Assembly (NCBI GenBank): GCA_027627225.1
Contig: CM051025.1
Location: forward strand, 75,975,974-76,039,973
Source: Congeria kusceri
Lineage: Eukaryota; Mollusca; Bivalvia; Myida; Dreissenidae
Direction: 5' to 3'
Length of the DNA stretch: 64,000 bases
In this document: in pieces, positions 37,924-50,208 of the stretch
How the letters are laid out: each line of letters starts with the position of its first letter
Position numbering within the stretch: position 1 is the stretch's first letter
Made by a program: the position numbers and the translations under genes
Notes under the pieces: generated by a model
Database searches by the model: none
Seen by the model: the letters and a program-made list of their open reading frames with translations, nothing else
What the model was told of the DNA's origin: nothing

Positions 37924-38193
37924 ATGCCATCCCTAGATAAAAACAATAATCGTCAAATTGGCTACAAACTGATGCGTTTTAGTGCTTCTCTTTTGCATTT
38001 AACGCGGAATAACCTCGTTGACGTTGTTTTAACCTACCCCTGTTTCCCCAGAAGGAGTTATGAAAGACACTGGCATTTTAATGCACGGTTACAGTATATT
38101 TTAAACAGAATTGAGTCGCAAAGTATTGGCTTATTTCAATCGCAAATTCTCCACCCAGTAGTTTTAATTTCTTGTTTATGCCTTTCAACATGA
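37924..38193 (+). pseudogene. possible LINE ORF2 linker fragment (weak)
   Basis: Plus-strand frame with 'RNNLVDVVLTY' followed by 'RRSYERHWHFNARL'. In L1/Tx1-type ORF2 proteins the endonuclease ends with a LVDVWR-like strand, and the following linker has a 'hWhFN..LL' motif, so the words appear in the right order but with the spacing collapsed. I infer a small decayed fragment of a different LINE in the opposite orientation to LINE 2. Confidence 0.3.
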
Positions 38194-38199
38194 AGCGCA

Positions 38200-40000
38200 A
38201 AAACAAAAAACTACCACAGGATCAATCCTTGCCAGACGAGCGTTTATCACACATATGAAACATAATAAACGTATAGAACAATAATTGTACAGTTTGTGGT
38301 ACAAAATGAATGGCAATTTTATTGAATTTTATTTAATCAAACACAAGTGACCATATTAATATAATGTATCGGCCGCTTTACGCATTTGATTCGTACGTAC
38401 AAGAAAACGACCATTACAAGGTATTGCATTATGTTATGTTAGAGAACTTCACTCAAATCAATTCCATGGGATGTTAGTAGTTTGCATTATACCAATTATA
38501 AACAATCAAATATCCACATAACAACGTGCCCGATACAATATTTTACGTCGTACTTTAGTTTATTGTTCGGATATAATGAAACACACGGTACATAAACGTA
38601 CATGCTTAGTTGTTAATCACAGAGCACTGAATATAGCTATAAGCTAGGCAAATATCATTTTCCTTACTGTTGATATAGACATATTAATATTTTAATGACC
38701 GTTACAGCCGGTTTCATCAACTAGGAATATTCCGAACTTTAAAACAGACTCTTCTTTGCAACGAATAACAACGAATAACAAACAAATGTTGGCGCCTTTC
38801 ACACCCGAATGAGAACAGTATCATTAATTTAACATCGAGGTTATTATTCCCCCGCTAACAATATCCATAAATGTTTAGATTCCGGCTTACATAAAGGCCG
38901 CCATGTTTGTTGTCAATAGATATTTCTGCGTCAAATTATTTCTTTGGCTTTTTTACGTAAGTAATACTTATTTAAACTTTTAATTCTCCTCAGTAATTCT
39001 TTGTTCCAGCCAAATTATCCTCTGCTCTGGAGGTGTAATAATCTTTATTGTCCAATAAATGAATTATACTCTAGATGTCATCGTTGAATATGATCCAGGC
39101 TCTTAACAGATAGACTAACTATAAAAAGCGCCTAGTATATTTATTCGGTTATCACTTAACATTTCAAGACGAGGCACATTCGATAAATCGTTGATAAAAT
39201 AAATATAACGCTCACGGAAAATTAGCCACAATGCAGCAATTCGTGTCTAAGTAAATACAAATCATCTTTGGTAAAATTGTCGTATGTGTATCTGTATATT
39301 TATTTCCGATGCAAAATGTTTCGTCTGCTGCAGGCAATGTGTATGTTTGCTTTTATCACTTCAGTAAAGCCATGATGCTGGTTTGATGAACTGTTGTCTA
39401 AGGAATATAATTACATTGAATCTATTCACAAAACGGAGCATATCTAATGGATGCTCATATCCAAAAGACAGGGCTCGCTCGAGGCGGCCAATTATGTGCC
39501 ATAAACCAAATCCCATTATCGACACACTGCCTATTAAAGAACAAGGTAAAAAAAGCTAAGCATACCAATGTTTTTGTTATTTGGCTGTAATGTTCTAGTC
39601 ATAAAATTGTTTTCAGATGCGTTTTTTGCATGACGACGTAATTATTCTTAATGTTAACATCTACGTACATTGGTTTTACTATCAAAACATATATCCTAGC
39701 TATACGAAATTCGCTATAAGTAGAAACATGAGATCTTACATAATCTAATAACAATACAATCAATCTAAATAAAATTATATCCACAAATACGCTGCGCATT
39801 GGGATCTGCATAAGGCCAATAGAAGGTCACGTTTTGACAACCATTCAGTCGGTCAATCAATGCCTTGCTTACATGGTTTGGAAAGTGAATGTGCATTTCT
39901 GTATTTAGCAATTGAACGCATTATATTTAGCTGGGGTCATAGTGTACAGTTATTACACATTCATATTCTACCATGTAAACACCATTTTAGTTAATTTATT
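38200..40000. other. V1 non-coding interval
   Basis: Unit DNA shared with V2 (60.1-61.1 kb). The only gene-like spot is the ATG with a Kozak-like context at 38,903, listed separately. Confidence 0.5.
38903..38956 (+). CDS. candidate signal-peptide exon with Kozak-like start (weak)
   Basis: GCCGCCATG at 38,897-38,905 opens 18 codons (MFVVNRYFCVKLFLWLFY) that run into a perfect donor, GTAAGTAATA, at 38,957. In V2 the same context (GACCGCCATGTTTG, ATG at 60,451) is kept and the downstream KLFLW words remain, but there is an in-frame TAA and the donor is lost. A conserved ATG context plus a donor suggests an old first exon of a secreted or membrane protein. No second exon is recognised, so the call is tentative. 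Confidence 0.2.
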
Positions 40001-40205
40001 TTTGTTTGTTGTTTGGATTTTTGCCGTTTTTAACAGTGTTTCAGTCATATCACGGCGGTCAGTTAACCTACTCACACTTTTCATGGGCACGCTTAGCCGA
40101 TCTAAGCGGGTTACCAGTACTAAGTGCACATACTTATGCCAGTAACTGACAACTTCCCTACTTGAATCAGAGCTAGGGGGAATGGCCGTATAAATAATTT
40201 TATGA
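40001..40205 (-). mobile_element. tRNA-derived SINE, 5'-truncated copy
   Basis: Read on the minus strand, the body matches the SINE at 30,741-30,982 (CGGCCATTCCCCCTAGCTCT, GTCAGTTACTGGCA, GACCGCCGTGATATGACTG) but begins after the tRNA head. It then continues into the 3' tail, 'ACTGTTAAAAACGGC' and an AAACAACAAACAAA run, which the first copy lacks. The homologous position in V2 (about 61,120) has no such sequence, so this insertion post-dates the V duplication. Confidence 0.8.
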
Positions 40206-42560
40206 AAAAAAAAATGGAAAGGATTTGTAGACTATTCAATCATATTGCAAACATGACACAACGTACAGTTCCCGGATGACAAACCTCATAAAAATGCAGA
40301 CATGATTCTAGATCCCGTCCCATGGTGTACATTAAGTAAATTGAATATGTCTGTCTTTCCTGAACTTACAAATAAATAAATGGATAAATTGCATTAGCCA
40401 ATGCATAAACACATTATGAATTATGCCCTATAGCGATCACACATTTACCAATGTTAAACTGTTTTATTCACGATTTCTTCTATACGCCCGGTATTGTGCA
40501 TAAAGTGCATTAACTTTGCAATGGTATAAACATAGACTTTAAATGAAGTGCAAACCAAACAAATGCGTTGATGTGATATTTATGTGCAGTGCATTTCGAT
40601 TTATATTTAAGCACAAATATAGTTATTTATACGGAAGCTGAAAGGAATATTAAGGCATATGCAAAAAGGACGTGCGCTGTAACTACAGCGATGAATCCCC
40701 ACATATCACCTTTACAGCGGTAAGAGCACGAAAAAAGAGCAGTTTGTGCAAAAGAAAAAAAGTTATTTACATGCACATTTGTCCAATCTTTCAGTGGCCA
40801 TGTGTTCCACACATATCACAGACCGACGAAATTAACAAAGTTACGAAATAAAGCTCGTTGTTCTTTTATAGGCTTGCTGGCAATGAGTTTGAAATGTACA
40901 TTAAATGTGTGTGTATTGGCCAAAGATAGAGTTTGACAATTGTTATGATGCACGGAACAGCATGTGGTTAATACAAATCAACCCATGGTGCATATGCGAT
41001 AAATGTGTCGGAAATATCGAACTACTTTTTTATGATATGCTGATATTTATATAACGATCAAAGTCTAAGAAAATAGTGTCATTACCCCAAGAAACATTAT
41101 AATTAATTCAATTTGTATTATACTGAGAAAACAGAAATATGCTCTTGTAAAATGTGGTTATGTATGTCAATTATAGTATGTAATGTATGTACATGTATGG
41201 TTCATGGTTATTCACTTTAGCAATATATCTATTTATTTAATGCTAAGTAGTGAAATATAGAAAAATAACAGTGAGATATATTCCTATATCACTCACAGTG
41301 AGGGACTACTTTTTTTATTTGATTTGATTTGAATAATATTTAATTGTAGGTGTTGTCATCATTTATCATTCAGAGAAGTAGTAAATGTTAAGAATACCTA
41401 TCTCAAGACTAATATATTTTAGTGTCTTATCTCTTATTTGTCTTGGATTTTCCTTAGTCGTATTGAGCCAAGGAGACTAGAACAGACAATGCCTTGCGGG
41501 TACAAGTTTTACCCACAAGGCATTGGAGCTCGCCATCTTGGTCTAAACTTAATTTTAGCATCCAAAGTATTTATTTTATCCTTTGCACTTTATTAATTCC
41601 AGCATATTACACTTGCACTTGTTGTTTACTGTTGCTATGAACAGCAGTCTCCCTTTCTTTACATAATTGCTGTATTGCCGGTTCTCCAATTCCAAATTCT
41701 AACAATAATCCAATGTACCCTTAAGTAATGACTTTTGTTCGTTTAGCACATACTTGTACAAGTCTTTATATCCAGTAATCACGCTTAAGTATTTAAGCAT
41801 CCAATGCGTTACTTTAAGAAGTGTTCAGTGTTTATTTCTCCGCCATCATGTTTTCTTCAAATTCTTGACCGACATTTAATCCAATTGGGTTGTTAAATAC
41901 GAATAATTAATATAGAATACACTTTATACGTAGAAGTAATCCATTTTAGAACACTCTTTCACAGTACATCTTTTGTTGTTTTACATTTTAACGCGCATCT
42001 ACGAGTTTAGTCATCTTGAATTGCTTGCGTATACCGACGAGTGTCTGAATGTCGTGACTGTGGTAACTATTGTTTACATCACTACACTTTTGCACACGCG
42101 TTTTTTTATATAGAAAATGTGAATTCCGGAGAACTGAACGCACTTTCACTTTCAATACGTATTTTTATAATAAATACCTTTAAACCTAGTAGTGAAAGTT
42201 AACTTCTTGATTTAAAAGCTGAACAGTATTCAACGACTACGTGTATCCGATTGTATTTAAACTCACATAAATTTAAAAACCTGGATTCTGCGATGCTTAT
42301 TAATAAACTGTACAGCATAGTAGACAGTTGTACTATAAACACGCTGCCATGATAATGCCAAGAGTAAAAAATTTGCGGTTTAAATTGCTTAATGACTAAT
42401 CCACGGCACATTTTATCGTAATCTAACATAGCGCAGGAATGTTTAATACTAACACCGATTACTACGCATTATAGAGAAAATAGTACTGACATGAAACTGA
42501 AAACATCGTGTCAAAAAGCCGTTCAAAATAGTTCAAGTGTAAAGAATACTGAATAGCATT
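40206..42560. other. V1 non-coding interval with a small hairpin
   Basis: Unit DNA. At 41,487-41,525 there is a 19-base-arm hairpin, CAATGCCTTGCGGGTAcaA / TTTTACCCACAAGGCATTG, probably a short MITE core. The minus-strand frame at 40,627-40,812 is partly conserved at the V2 position (TAHV words) but has no recognised domain. Confidence 0.45.
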
Positions 42561-42561
42561 A

Positions 42562-42723
42562 AAATAAAGAGAATATTTGTTTGTTTTCGGTGTGATAACG
42601 CGTGATACCATCAACGGAAAGGGAGACAATTTACATATTTTCTCTCTTTATTAATTGTCTCCCATTCCGGTGATGATATCACGCGTTATTACACCAACAA
42701 GAAACAAATATCCTCTATTTATT
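42562..42723. mobile_element. fold-back MITE-like element
   Basis: The left arm 42,562-42,631 (contains GGTGTGATAACGCGTGATACC and GGGAGACAATT) pairs with the right arm 42,653-42,723 (contains AATTGTCTCCC and ATCACGCGTTATTACACC). The two arms are about 70 bases, largely complementary, around a 20-base loop, with AAATA-rich ends. No coding content. Confidence 0.75.
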
Positions 42724-42994
42724 TATTTAACAGACAGAAACAAATACGATATCGAGAGTACTTATCTATAGAGCTTTGATATTTTGATACATTCATGATT
42801 ACACGTACTTAGTATTTTGAATAAGGTGCTAGTTGTTTCGTTTTGTTCTATGCGATCACCGTATATCACTCAACTCTAAAATCGTGAAGTTCTCATCTGA
42901 TTCGTATATGTTCGTAGCCAGTTATTGCAATTCTTGAGCAGTTGGGATTTGGGGAAAATGTTTTGGTTTGTTCAAAATGATGGCCACGAACTCC

Positions 42995-43420
42995 CAATTC
43001 CAAATATCGTACTTCATTCGTTACAAATTCGTAGTGCATTCTAAGTCATCGTTATTGAATCGTAATAAATTCATAGGCATAGGTATTCTTAATTCATTTG
43101 GGGATTCAAAAATGTGCGGCTTACCGCGAGTTGGCTACAAATCTGTCACGAATCCCATAAATAAATTTAAAACTATATGTTTATTCTTACCTAATTTGTA
43201 CATGCATTCGGCGTATTCATAACTTACTTATTCTTAACGTTCGTTCAGTAGTCGTAATAGAGTCTTGCTAAGCGTAGTAAATTCCTGACAACATTCGTTC
43301 AAATCCAGCCGAATCCGACGAATATTCGTAACAGTATCGTAATTGTATCGTAACTGAATCGTAGAAGGTCACAATTTGAACAACAAAATGTGCAACATTC
43401 CACGAATTCGTGGCGATTCG
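42995..43420. repeat. region enriched in ATTCGTA/AATCGTAA words
   Basis: Degenerate short words such as ATTCGTAG, AATCGTAATA, ATTCGTAAC, TATCGTAA and GAATCGTAG recur many times within about 400 bases on both strands. This looks like a decayed short-period repeat. The 84-codon open frame at 42,968-43,222 falls inside it and is probably a by-product. Confidence 0.4.
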
Positions 43421-43619
43421 CGCAGTTGTTAATTTGCCTACAGGAAATTTCTAAATACAAAATTAAGTCGGTTTAAAAAGATCAATGACCATCGTAATAC
43501 CCTCTCGGTTGAAGTCAAATATTGAGTTTTTCGTACATACGTATTTTCTCCACATTTATCCGCACGGTAATTACTCAAGACATGATTCCTCAATTTAAGT
43601 CCCAGTGGAGCGAAATGGT

Positions 43620-43745
43620 TTTATGTTGTGTTGTTCGTATTGTCCTGTAGTGTATAGGCAATTGGTCACTTGCCTTCAATAAAAGACCAGCGGATGTTTA
43701 TAAGGGTTTCTCGTCTGGTGATGTTCCTTCAATTTTATTATTCGG
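43620..43745 (+). repeat. third copy of the 21.47-kb interspersed repeat
   Basis: It shares TTGTTCGTATTGTCCTGTAG, a 'TATAGGCAATTGGTCACTTG' box, GACCAGCGGATGTTTATAAG and 'GGGTTTCTC' in the same order as the two copies at 21,471-21,782. Confidence 0.65.
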
Positions 43746-44804
43746 ATATTTATGTAGTAGCATTTTGCAGTCGGACAAAACGGAACAATACAATGCTATT
43801 TTCAAATAATATAATATTCAACTGTTAATATCAGATATTATGTGGTAATAGCAATATCAGATACTTACAAACAATATTACTGCTCACGTTTTGATAAAGA
43901 CATATGCTTAAACTTGCCTGACAAACGTTACAAGCAAACACCATTATTTGTGTTGGTGATTTCTAACATATATGGTATCCATTAGTGGCATCAAGAAATG
44001 ACAACATCATGTGTTGAACAAGCTGATCACATTTCATATCTTTACTTCCACTGTAGTTTGTTTGTTGATAAACATTAGATATAGTTGGCGAGTTTTGTTG
44101 TGTCGTTGCCTAAAGCATTTCAAAAGGTCAGTGACGTTATTAGGGAGTGGAATATACGTCGTAATCTCAATCACAATTTATGGGTTGCATTCATACTCAA
44201 CTAGAGGCCAACCGACGCAGTCAATTATCATTTTCTTTGTACTGTATGAACCGATGTAATGCGTAATCTAATTTTGTGAACGCTGCCTACAGTAAGACTC
44301 ACATCGAATACTGTATTGTGTGATAATGAATAATAGAAACTGAGCAATTCTGATAAATGGTTTGACCAACTTTGGCTGACACCAGGCTTATGCGAAACAA
44401 ACTCACCAACACTTTTAGAGAAAGTAATTGGGATATACAAACTAAAAAAATAACGTTTGATATTAACAGCAACAACAAAGTTTTGATATTGATTTTAACC
44501 TATAGCGTTTTGTGCGAACTATAGCAAACCTTCCATCCATCTTCCTTTTCCCGAGTTAACTGTTTTTGTGCAATGTTAATATTTCAATCAATAATACAAA
44601 TGTTAAGACGAATGCCGTTTTAAACACACGCCTTTTTGAGTAAAAAAAAATCAATTCGAAATTCATAAAGTGATACGCGAGCAACAGTTTCTACATCTAA
44701 GGAAATGTTTTGCATTTAAATACGACAAATATGCATCCATATATAGATGCCATCGACGACTTGATATTTTGCTTTTGGATATTATTACATTCGGATACTA
44801 AGAA

Positions 44805-44942
44805 CTTATTAAACGACAAAGCCGTGCTGTAAGTGGTTATTGGCACGATAAACCTGTACTAGCGCGAGGGCTCTAACCCAAGTACTAATACAGGTTTGGA
44901 GTGACAATAACCACTTCCGGCACGGCTTTGTCGTTTAATGAG
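44805..44942. mobile_element. fold-back MITE-like element at the V1/insert border
   Basis: The left arm begins CTTATTAAACGACAAAGCCG (44,805) and the right arm ends CGGCTTTGTCGTTTAATGAG (44,942). The arms run inward through AAGTGGTTATTG / CAATAACCACTT and AAACCTGTAC / GTACTAATACAGGTTT, leaving a very short loop near 44,866-44,880. V1/V2 homology stops at 44,800, exactly at this hairpin. Confidence 0.75.
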
Positions 44943-45044
44943 TCGTTACTTATATATCACCCCTATTATCTATCATTCAAAACAAACACAACTCGTGTGA
45001 CTCAATTTTTCAACACCGTAAAGACCGCGGAACAGTGCGCGCGC

Positions 45045-45150
45045 TCACGTCAATAGTATAGACGATTCCAGAACAATACATTAGACAGCCGCCATTTTGT
45101 TGGTCACATGAGCCGTCCGCCATAACGGTACTTCGAACCAGCTACTTCAC
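45045..45150 (+). repeat. left inverted terminal region of the ISL2EU element
   Basis: TATAGACGATTCCAGAA at 45,057-45,073 and CCGTCCGCCATAACGGTACT at 45,113-45,132 have inverted counterparts near 52,050 and 51,990. The spacing between the two shared words differs a little between the ends. Confidence 0.6.
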
Positions 45151-46805
45151 ATTCCAGCACCAATAAAGTGTTCGACAAAATTTACTGCAGAAATGGACAA
45201 AAACCAAAATTAGCGTAAGTAATACAATGTTGGAAAACAGTGTGTGAACTTAACTGTAAGCTAGGACGCTAAAAACGTTCAGAAAATTCGTTAAAACCTA
45301 GCGCAAGTTATGAAGTGTGTGCTATTCAAACACACCCTACGTTGAATTTATGATAAATTCAGGTAATGCTTAAAGTTCGTTTCCATTTCGTGCATGTCTG
45401 TGTAAGTTGATTTGCGGAAAACATATTTTGCCAGATTTTATATTTCTATTTTGAATTGGGTATTTAAAAGATTTGAAACTTAACTTAAATGTTTTAAATT
45501 AGGAGGGTTAATTGTGTATTAACTTTGAGTCCTTTTTTTATATCGCAAACCGCGTTTTAAAACGTCATTATCAACTATAACATTATCAATATTGTCTGTT
45601 ATTGTCTGCAAAAAAATGTATGTTTAAAATTGTATGTTTCATTTTGTAATGAACTTAATAATCCGTTTATATATATTTACTGTATTTTGTTTCATTACAT
45701 AATTATATTCATACACGCAGCTAAAAGTATTTACCATAAAGGCATAGATAAAGGAAAGATTAATATGATAATTTCTTGACTCCCATGCAAGACAGTTTAA
45801 ATTTTATGAAATTGAATTTCAAACGGTGTTGCCATTTTGTATTGCATTTTGTAAACTCTTTCAGTGTAAGTGTTTAATGAAAGACATTGAACTGACAATG
45901 GATTGTTTCTATTTTGGTGACACACCTAAGACCCAATGCATTCACACCGTTTTGTGCAGTGTCTAACGCCTTTGTTCAGTTTCTAACGCCTTCTACAACA
46001 TGTGAAAAAACAGAATCCTCTTTATATCATTTGAATAGTGGTCCGAGTTGGACCGGACCGAATAGGACCGGGCCGAGTTAGTTTTCGGGCCGAGTTGACC
46101 CGATACCTAAATAAACAATGACCAAAATTGAATTTGAGGAAAACTAACAGAGAAAAATAAAAATGCCGGACACGCTAACGGTATTTTGAGGTTTCACAAC
46201 AAATCGTGTTCATAATTACACTTTAATTGTTTCATAAAGCCTCGTATTTATGAAAATTATCTAAATATTTTATTTATATTTGTCAGTGGACAGTACTGAC
46301 ATTTGTCAGATGTTTTTATTCTGTTAAGTTTTAGACATTTAACCCTCCTCTTTCTTTATATAAAAATGTATATTCATTGTTATCAAAGCAGCAGTCAATA
46401 AATATGTTAATGAAACTACAACTTTGCAGAAATCATTTCTAATGGACATCTTACCAATCAAATTACAACAGACCTCATTGAATCAGTAAAATAATAACGT
46501 TTGGGTAACTTTATCGTATAGATCATTATACGATTGCTGGTGATGTCTCTGGAGTTAATCAGCTTGTACATTAGTGTATATTCCGTTCGTACCAAACGTA
46601 TTCGACCATATAAATTATAAAATGCCTTTCGTAAATAAGAAACAGTTTTCAGTCGAATAAACGTCATTAACGTTCATTTGAAATAATGCAAATTTAAGAT
46701 GTATTGAATTATATTCTATTGAATGCGTCTTTAACGTTACTGCATTCACTTAAATGATAAATGATTTCATAAAAATTACAGCATGACATGTATTTATAAT
46801 TGCAG
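45151..46805. other. left interior of the ISL2EU element, upstream of the YqaJ gene
   Basis: Probably promoter, leader and first intron of the plus-strand gene. ATG at 45,193 is followed after 22 bases by AGC|GTAAGTAAT, a strong donor, which would make a tiny first exon, but its frame has a stop. Near 46,040-46,110 is a short GC-richer run with GGACCG/GGGCCGAGTT words. The open frame 46,458-46,667 on the minus strand has no domain. Confidence 0.35.
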
Positions 46806-48054
46806 AACTACCCCAAGATGAATGTGCTTTTGAGAAGGATGGGTACAAGGCCTTGCCTAGGGTTGAGTATGAGGACCTGGTCAACTACCTTATCCACAGG
46901 TATGCGTACGACGGGAAGGAGATGAAGAGTTTCCGATCCACATATGCTTACAACTATGTGCAAACTGGGTGACTGGCAAATATCTACTCTTACAAGGTGA
47001 ACGGTGTGAGTTACCTCAAAGCTGAAGTGTGCCCGAGTCAGCCTGGTACAGGGCGAATGGACTACCAGTCGTGGGTTGCCCTAAATGATGATGTCTCAGT
47101 AGAAACAGCGCATTGTACCTGCCCTGCTGGAAACGGGAGATCATGTAGCCATGTGTCTTTCATCATGTATGCCGTAGTGATTGCATGGAAGAATGGTCTG
47201 TGTGGCGAGACATGCACAGATAAAAAGCAGACATGGAGCCAAGGCGTCACCAAAGGGATGCTACAAGAGAAAATCACTAACATCGTGTTTGATAAACCTA
47301 GCCAAATATAACTTCAACCTGAACAAGTGGCTAAGAATAATGACTGTACATCGAAAACTAGTCAGTACCTTAATCATGGGGACTTTGTGGCTCATGTTGA
47401 GAGATCAAATTTAAGAGATTTTTGGGATTGCAAAGGGACAATGCTAAACAAAATTTTCAAACACCTGAAATGAAGTGCGAGGAAACACAAGATGTTAATC
47501 ATGGTCAGCATTCTACACACTGTACTGGAGCCATTCAACCACCATTGCAGGTTTAAAGGTCCTGCAGCCACCAAATATGGACAGAAATTTGAACCAGTTG
47601 CAAGAGAATGGTTTGAAACTATAACGCGCAGTACGGTTTAACTGTGTGGTTTGGTTGTCAGCAAGCAGGAGCCGTTTCTAGCTGCAAGCCTAGACGGTAT
47701 TGTCGACGACAGTGCTGTGCTTGAAATCAAATGTCCCATCAGACCCCTTAAAGACTTAATTGCGTCTGGTAAATATGATGTGTATCTACAAAAAATGGTG
47801 TGCCAGTACTGAACCCCAAATGAAAGAATGGCTACTATGCTCAGGGTCAACTGTCGATGTTCTGCACTGGCAAAACCATGTGCAAGTTTGTTGTATGGAC
47901 AGTAGGTCATCAAGTTGTAGTTGATGTGGCTTATGATCAGGATTGTGTTCTTCAACTTATAAGTCGAGCCAGAATTTGTTACTTTAAACACATGCTTGTT
48001 CGTTTAACAGATGAACTGCATTTCAATAGATTTCACATCTGTACAAAACATTGA
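46806..48054 (+). pseudogene. SWIM zinc-finger / YqaJ exonuclease protein, broken
   Basis: It starts after a good acceptor (TTATAATTGCAG) with 'LPQDECAFEKDGYKALPRV', then an in-frame TGA at 46,970 probably derived from a Trp codon. A SWIM finger follows with CxCx7CxH ligands (Cys codons at 47,114, 47,120 and 47,144; His at 47,150), then 'ETCTDKKQTW'. After further stops (about 47,309 and 47,471) comes the YqaJ/lambda-exonuclease-like core: 'AATKYGQKFEPVAREWFET', 'PFLAASLDG' (Asp codon 47,693) and 'VLEIKCP' (Glu 47,723, Lys 47,729), the metal-binding D...ExK set. Then 'YYAQGQLSMF' in a shifted frame to a stop at 48,052. In ISL2EU elements this second protein accompanies the transposase; a role in processing DNA ends is inference. 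At least four disruptions make it a pseudogene. Confidence 0.75.
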
Positions 48055-49247
48055 TTGAATAATTTAATACTATTGAACATGACCAGATTCCACTAAACCT
48101 CTAAATCAGCTGTCGGGCATTATGATTTGTAAAGTATACATCAAATGTTGAAATCATTATATATACTGTTAAATAATTGATTATTATTTATTAATTTTGC
48201 ATAACGTTATGCATACAGCTAATTGATGCAGTTGTACTTCCTTTAAGTATTAAACAAAATTATAATTAGCATTAATTATGTTCCAGATATGTGATAAATA
48301 TTATATCCAGCATGTCCGACAGGTTTCGCGTTGTCTGCACTACCATTTTCATTCATGCAATTTACTGATGTTAAATATTACATGTATTTACATTTGTTTG
48401 AATGAACTTGAATTGACTTTACAAAAAGTTGGGGAAGTTACTTTTTGCTAATGCATGACCATTTTGAGTCATATCAGTTAATGATGATAAACATTAATAG
48501 TTGCATGGCAATCAAGCTACTATTGTTTGAGTCAAATTCAATTAAGAATACTGAATTATATAAAATATTTCATTGTTGACATAAACTATTTTACATCCTG
48601 CAGTCATTGTTGGTTTCAGTCTGTGTGTAATTAACAGTATATTAGTAATGGGTGGTATTCACAAAGAATCTTAAGATAAATTTTATCCTTATCCATAAAT
48701 CTGGAAATTTCATTAACTGCATTACTCTATATAAAAGAAGTGCATAACGAAATAGCATTTTGAAATGACATCAGTATTAAAATGTTATTTGCAGAAAAAT
48801 GACAACATACAAATGTGTGAATTTAATATAAAAAATGCATGATGTTAAAATTTCATTGAAAAGATATAAGAAATTACTTAAGATGTTTCATGAATACCGC
48901 CCCTGTGCTAATTGCACTTCTAGCATGTACTGTACAGGATAATTAATAAACAACATGTTACTTTAATTTACTTTATTACCAACATTCTCTAAATTAAATT
49001 CATAATGTAAATACCACATATAACAAATAATATCATCAATTGCAAAATCATTATGCAAATCGTCCTTTAATATTGTAATTTGACATATTCAACTATCATA
49101 TTGTTCTTTGCCATTCCTTACTGAAAAAAATATATACAACAACAATTTCAGTTTTAGCTTAATGGTTTTTATCATGAGAAAACAATTACACAACATCATC
49201 TCCCTTGGTAAGTGGGTCACGCATATTGCACAGTGCAGCAACAACAC
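48055..49247. other. spacer between the convergent transposon genes
   Basis: AT-rich, with no open frame of interest. It separates the 3' ends of the YqaJ gene and the transposase. A/T-rich 3' untranslated DNA with possible polyadenylation signals on both strands is all that is visible. Confidence 0.5.
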
Positions 49248-50105
49248 TTACAATTTTGTTAACATTTTTAGAGACTTGTTCACAAGTTTAGTGTTTACAA
49301 TCCTGTAAGATGTCATTCGCATTATAGCTCTTTCAACATGAATTCTCACAGCAGCGATACGCCTATATTTAATAGTTTCTTGTTCTGTTAGCTGTGCACG
49401 TCCTTTCATGAAGGGGGTATATTTAGTTTTACTTTTCTTGCCCACAACTCTTTAGCAATGGTAAAGCCTCTATCAGCCATAACTTCATCACCTGGTAATA
49501 AAAGGTTCAGGAAACTACTGTTCTTGACAATATAATTATCACTAGCTCGACCACCAAAAAGTGGAGAAACATACATAATGGAACCATTGGGGGCAAGAGC
49601 AATTAAAAACTTAGCAGTATTGTGACCTTTGTATGTACACCATGTTTGTGCCCTGGCTTTTAATGAAAATCGTCTCTGAATAAACACTTCAGAACAATCT
49701 ATAATGCAGGTTGTCCGAGGGTATGAATTTCTTAAAGATAGTGGCAAACTTCTTATGGTTTCTCTTTGCAACCAAACTACACACTCGGCCAACTCCCTGG
49801 ACATGATGTCAATCCAACTGTCTTGACACACTAAAAAGCCAGGCTAGGTCTTGGAATTCATTTCCTAACCTAAGCCTGATCAAAACCAGCAGAATTTGAT
49901 TTGCAATGGTTAGTTTGTATGGCAAGGCTTTACCAAATTTACATTAAGTTTCAATGCGTGTCATACGGACATTAAACCTTAAACCAGTGTAGAATTTAGC
50001 TTCAGAATCTTGGTCAGTGTTGAATTCTGATACATTATGCTGTGTTCCTGCATTTCGAGTGGGCTGTGTATACCAGTAGTTGTGGTCAAGAGCTACTACT
50101 TATTC
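49248..50105 (-). pseudogene. DDE transposase, catalytic exon (ISL2EU type), broken
   Basis: The exon probably starts after AG near 50,104 and reads 'EFNTDQDSEAKFYTGLRF', an in-frame TAA at about 49,945, then the helix-turn-helix-like 'LVLIRLRLGNEFQDLAWLF'. After a frameshift near 49,830 follows the catalytic core: 'TCIIDCSEVFI' (first Asp, codon 49,697-49,699), 'WCTYKGHNTAKFLIALAP', 'GGRASDNYIV' and 'GDEVMADRGFT' (second Asp, 49,472-49,474). A one-base loss near 49,430 shifts to 'FMKGRAQLTEQE' and 'AAVRIHVERAI' (catalytic Glu, 49,332-49,334). These words and their order match the DDE_4 family in animals. All three acidic residues are present, but the gene has one stop and two frameshifts. 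Confidence 0.85.
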
Positions 50106-50208
50106 TGTCTGAGTACACGTGTCAACTAAAACAAGTTTTTACACATTTTTGCACAAATTTGAATGTAAATTACTAAGCACAGCAACGCATTAGCTAGAAA
50201 AGTTATCA

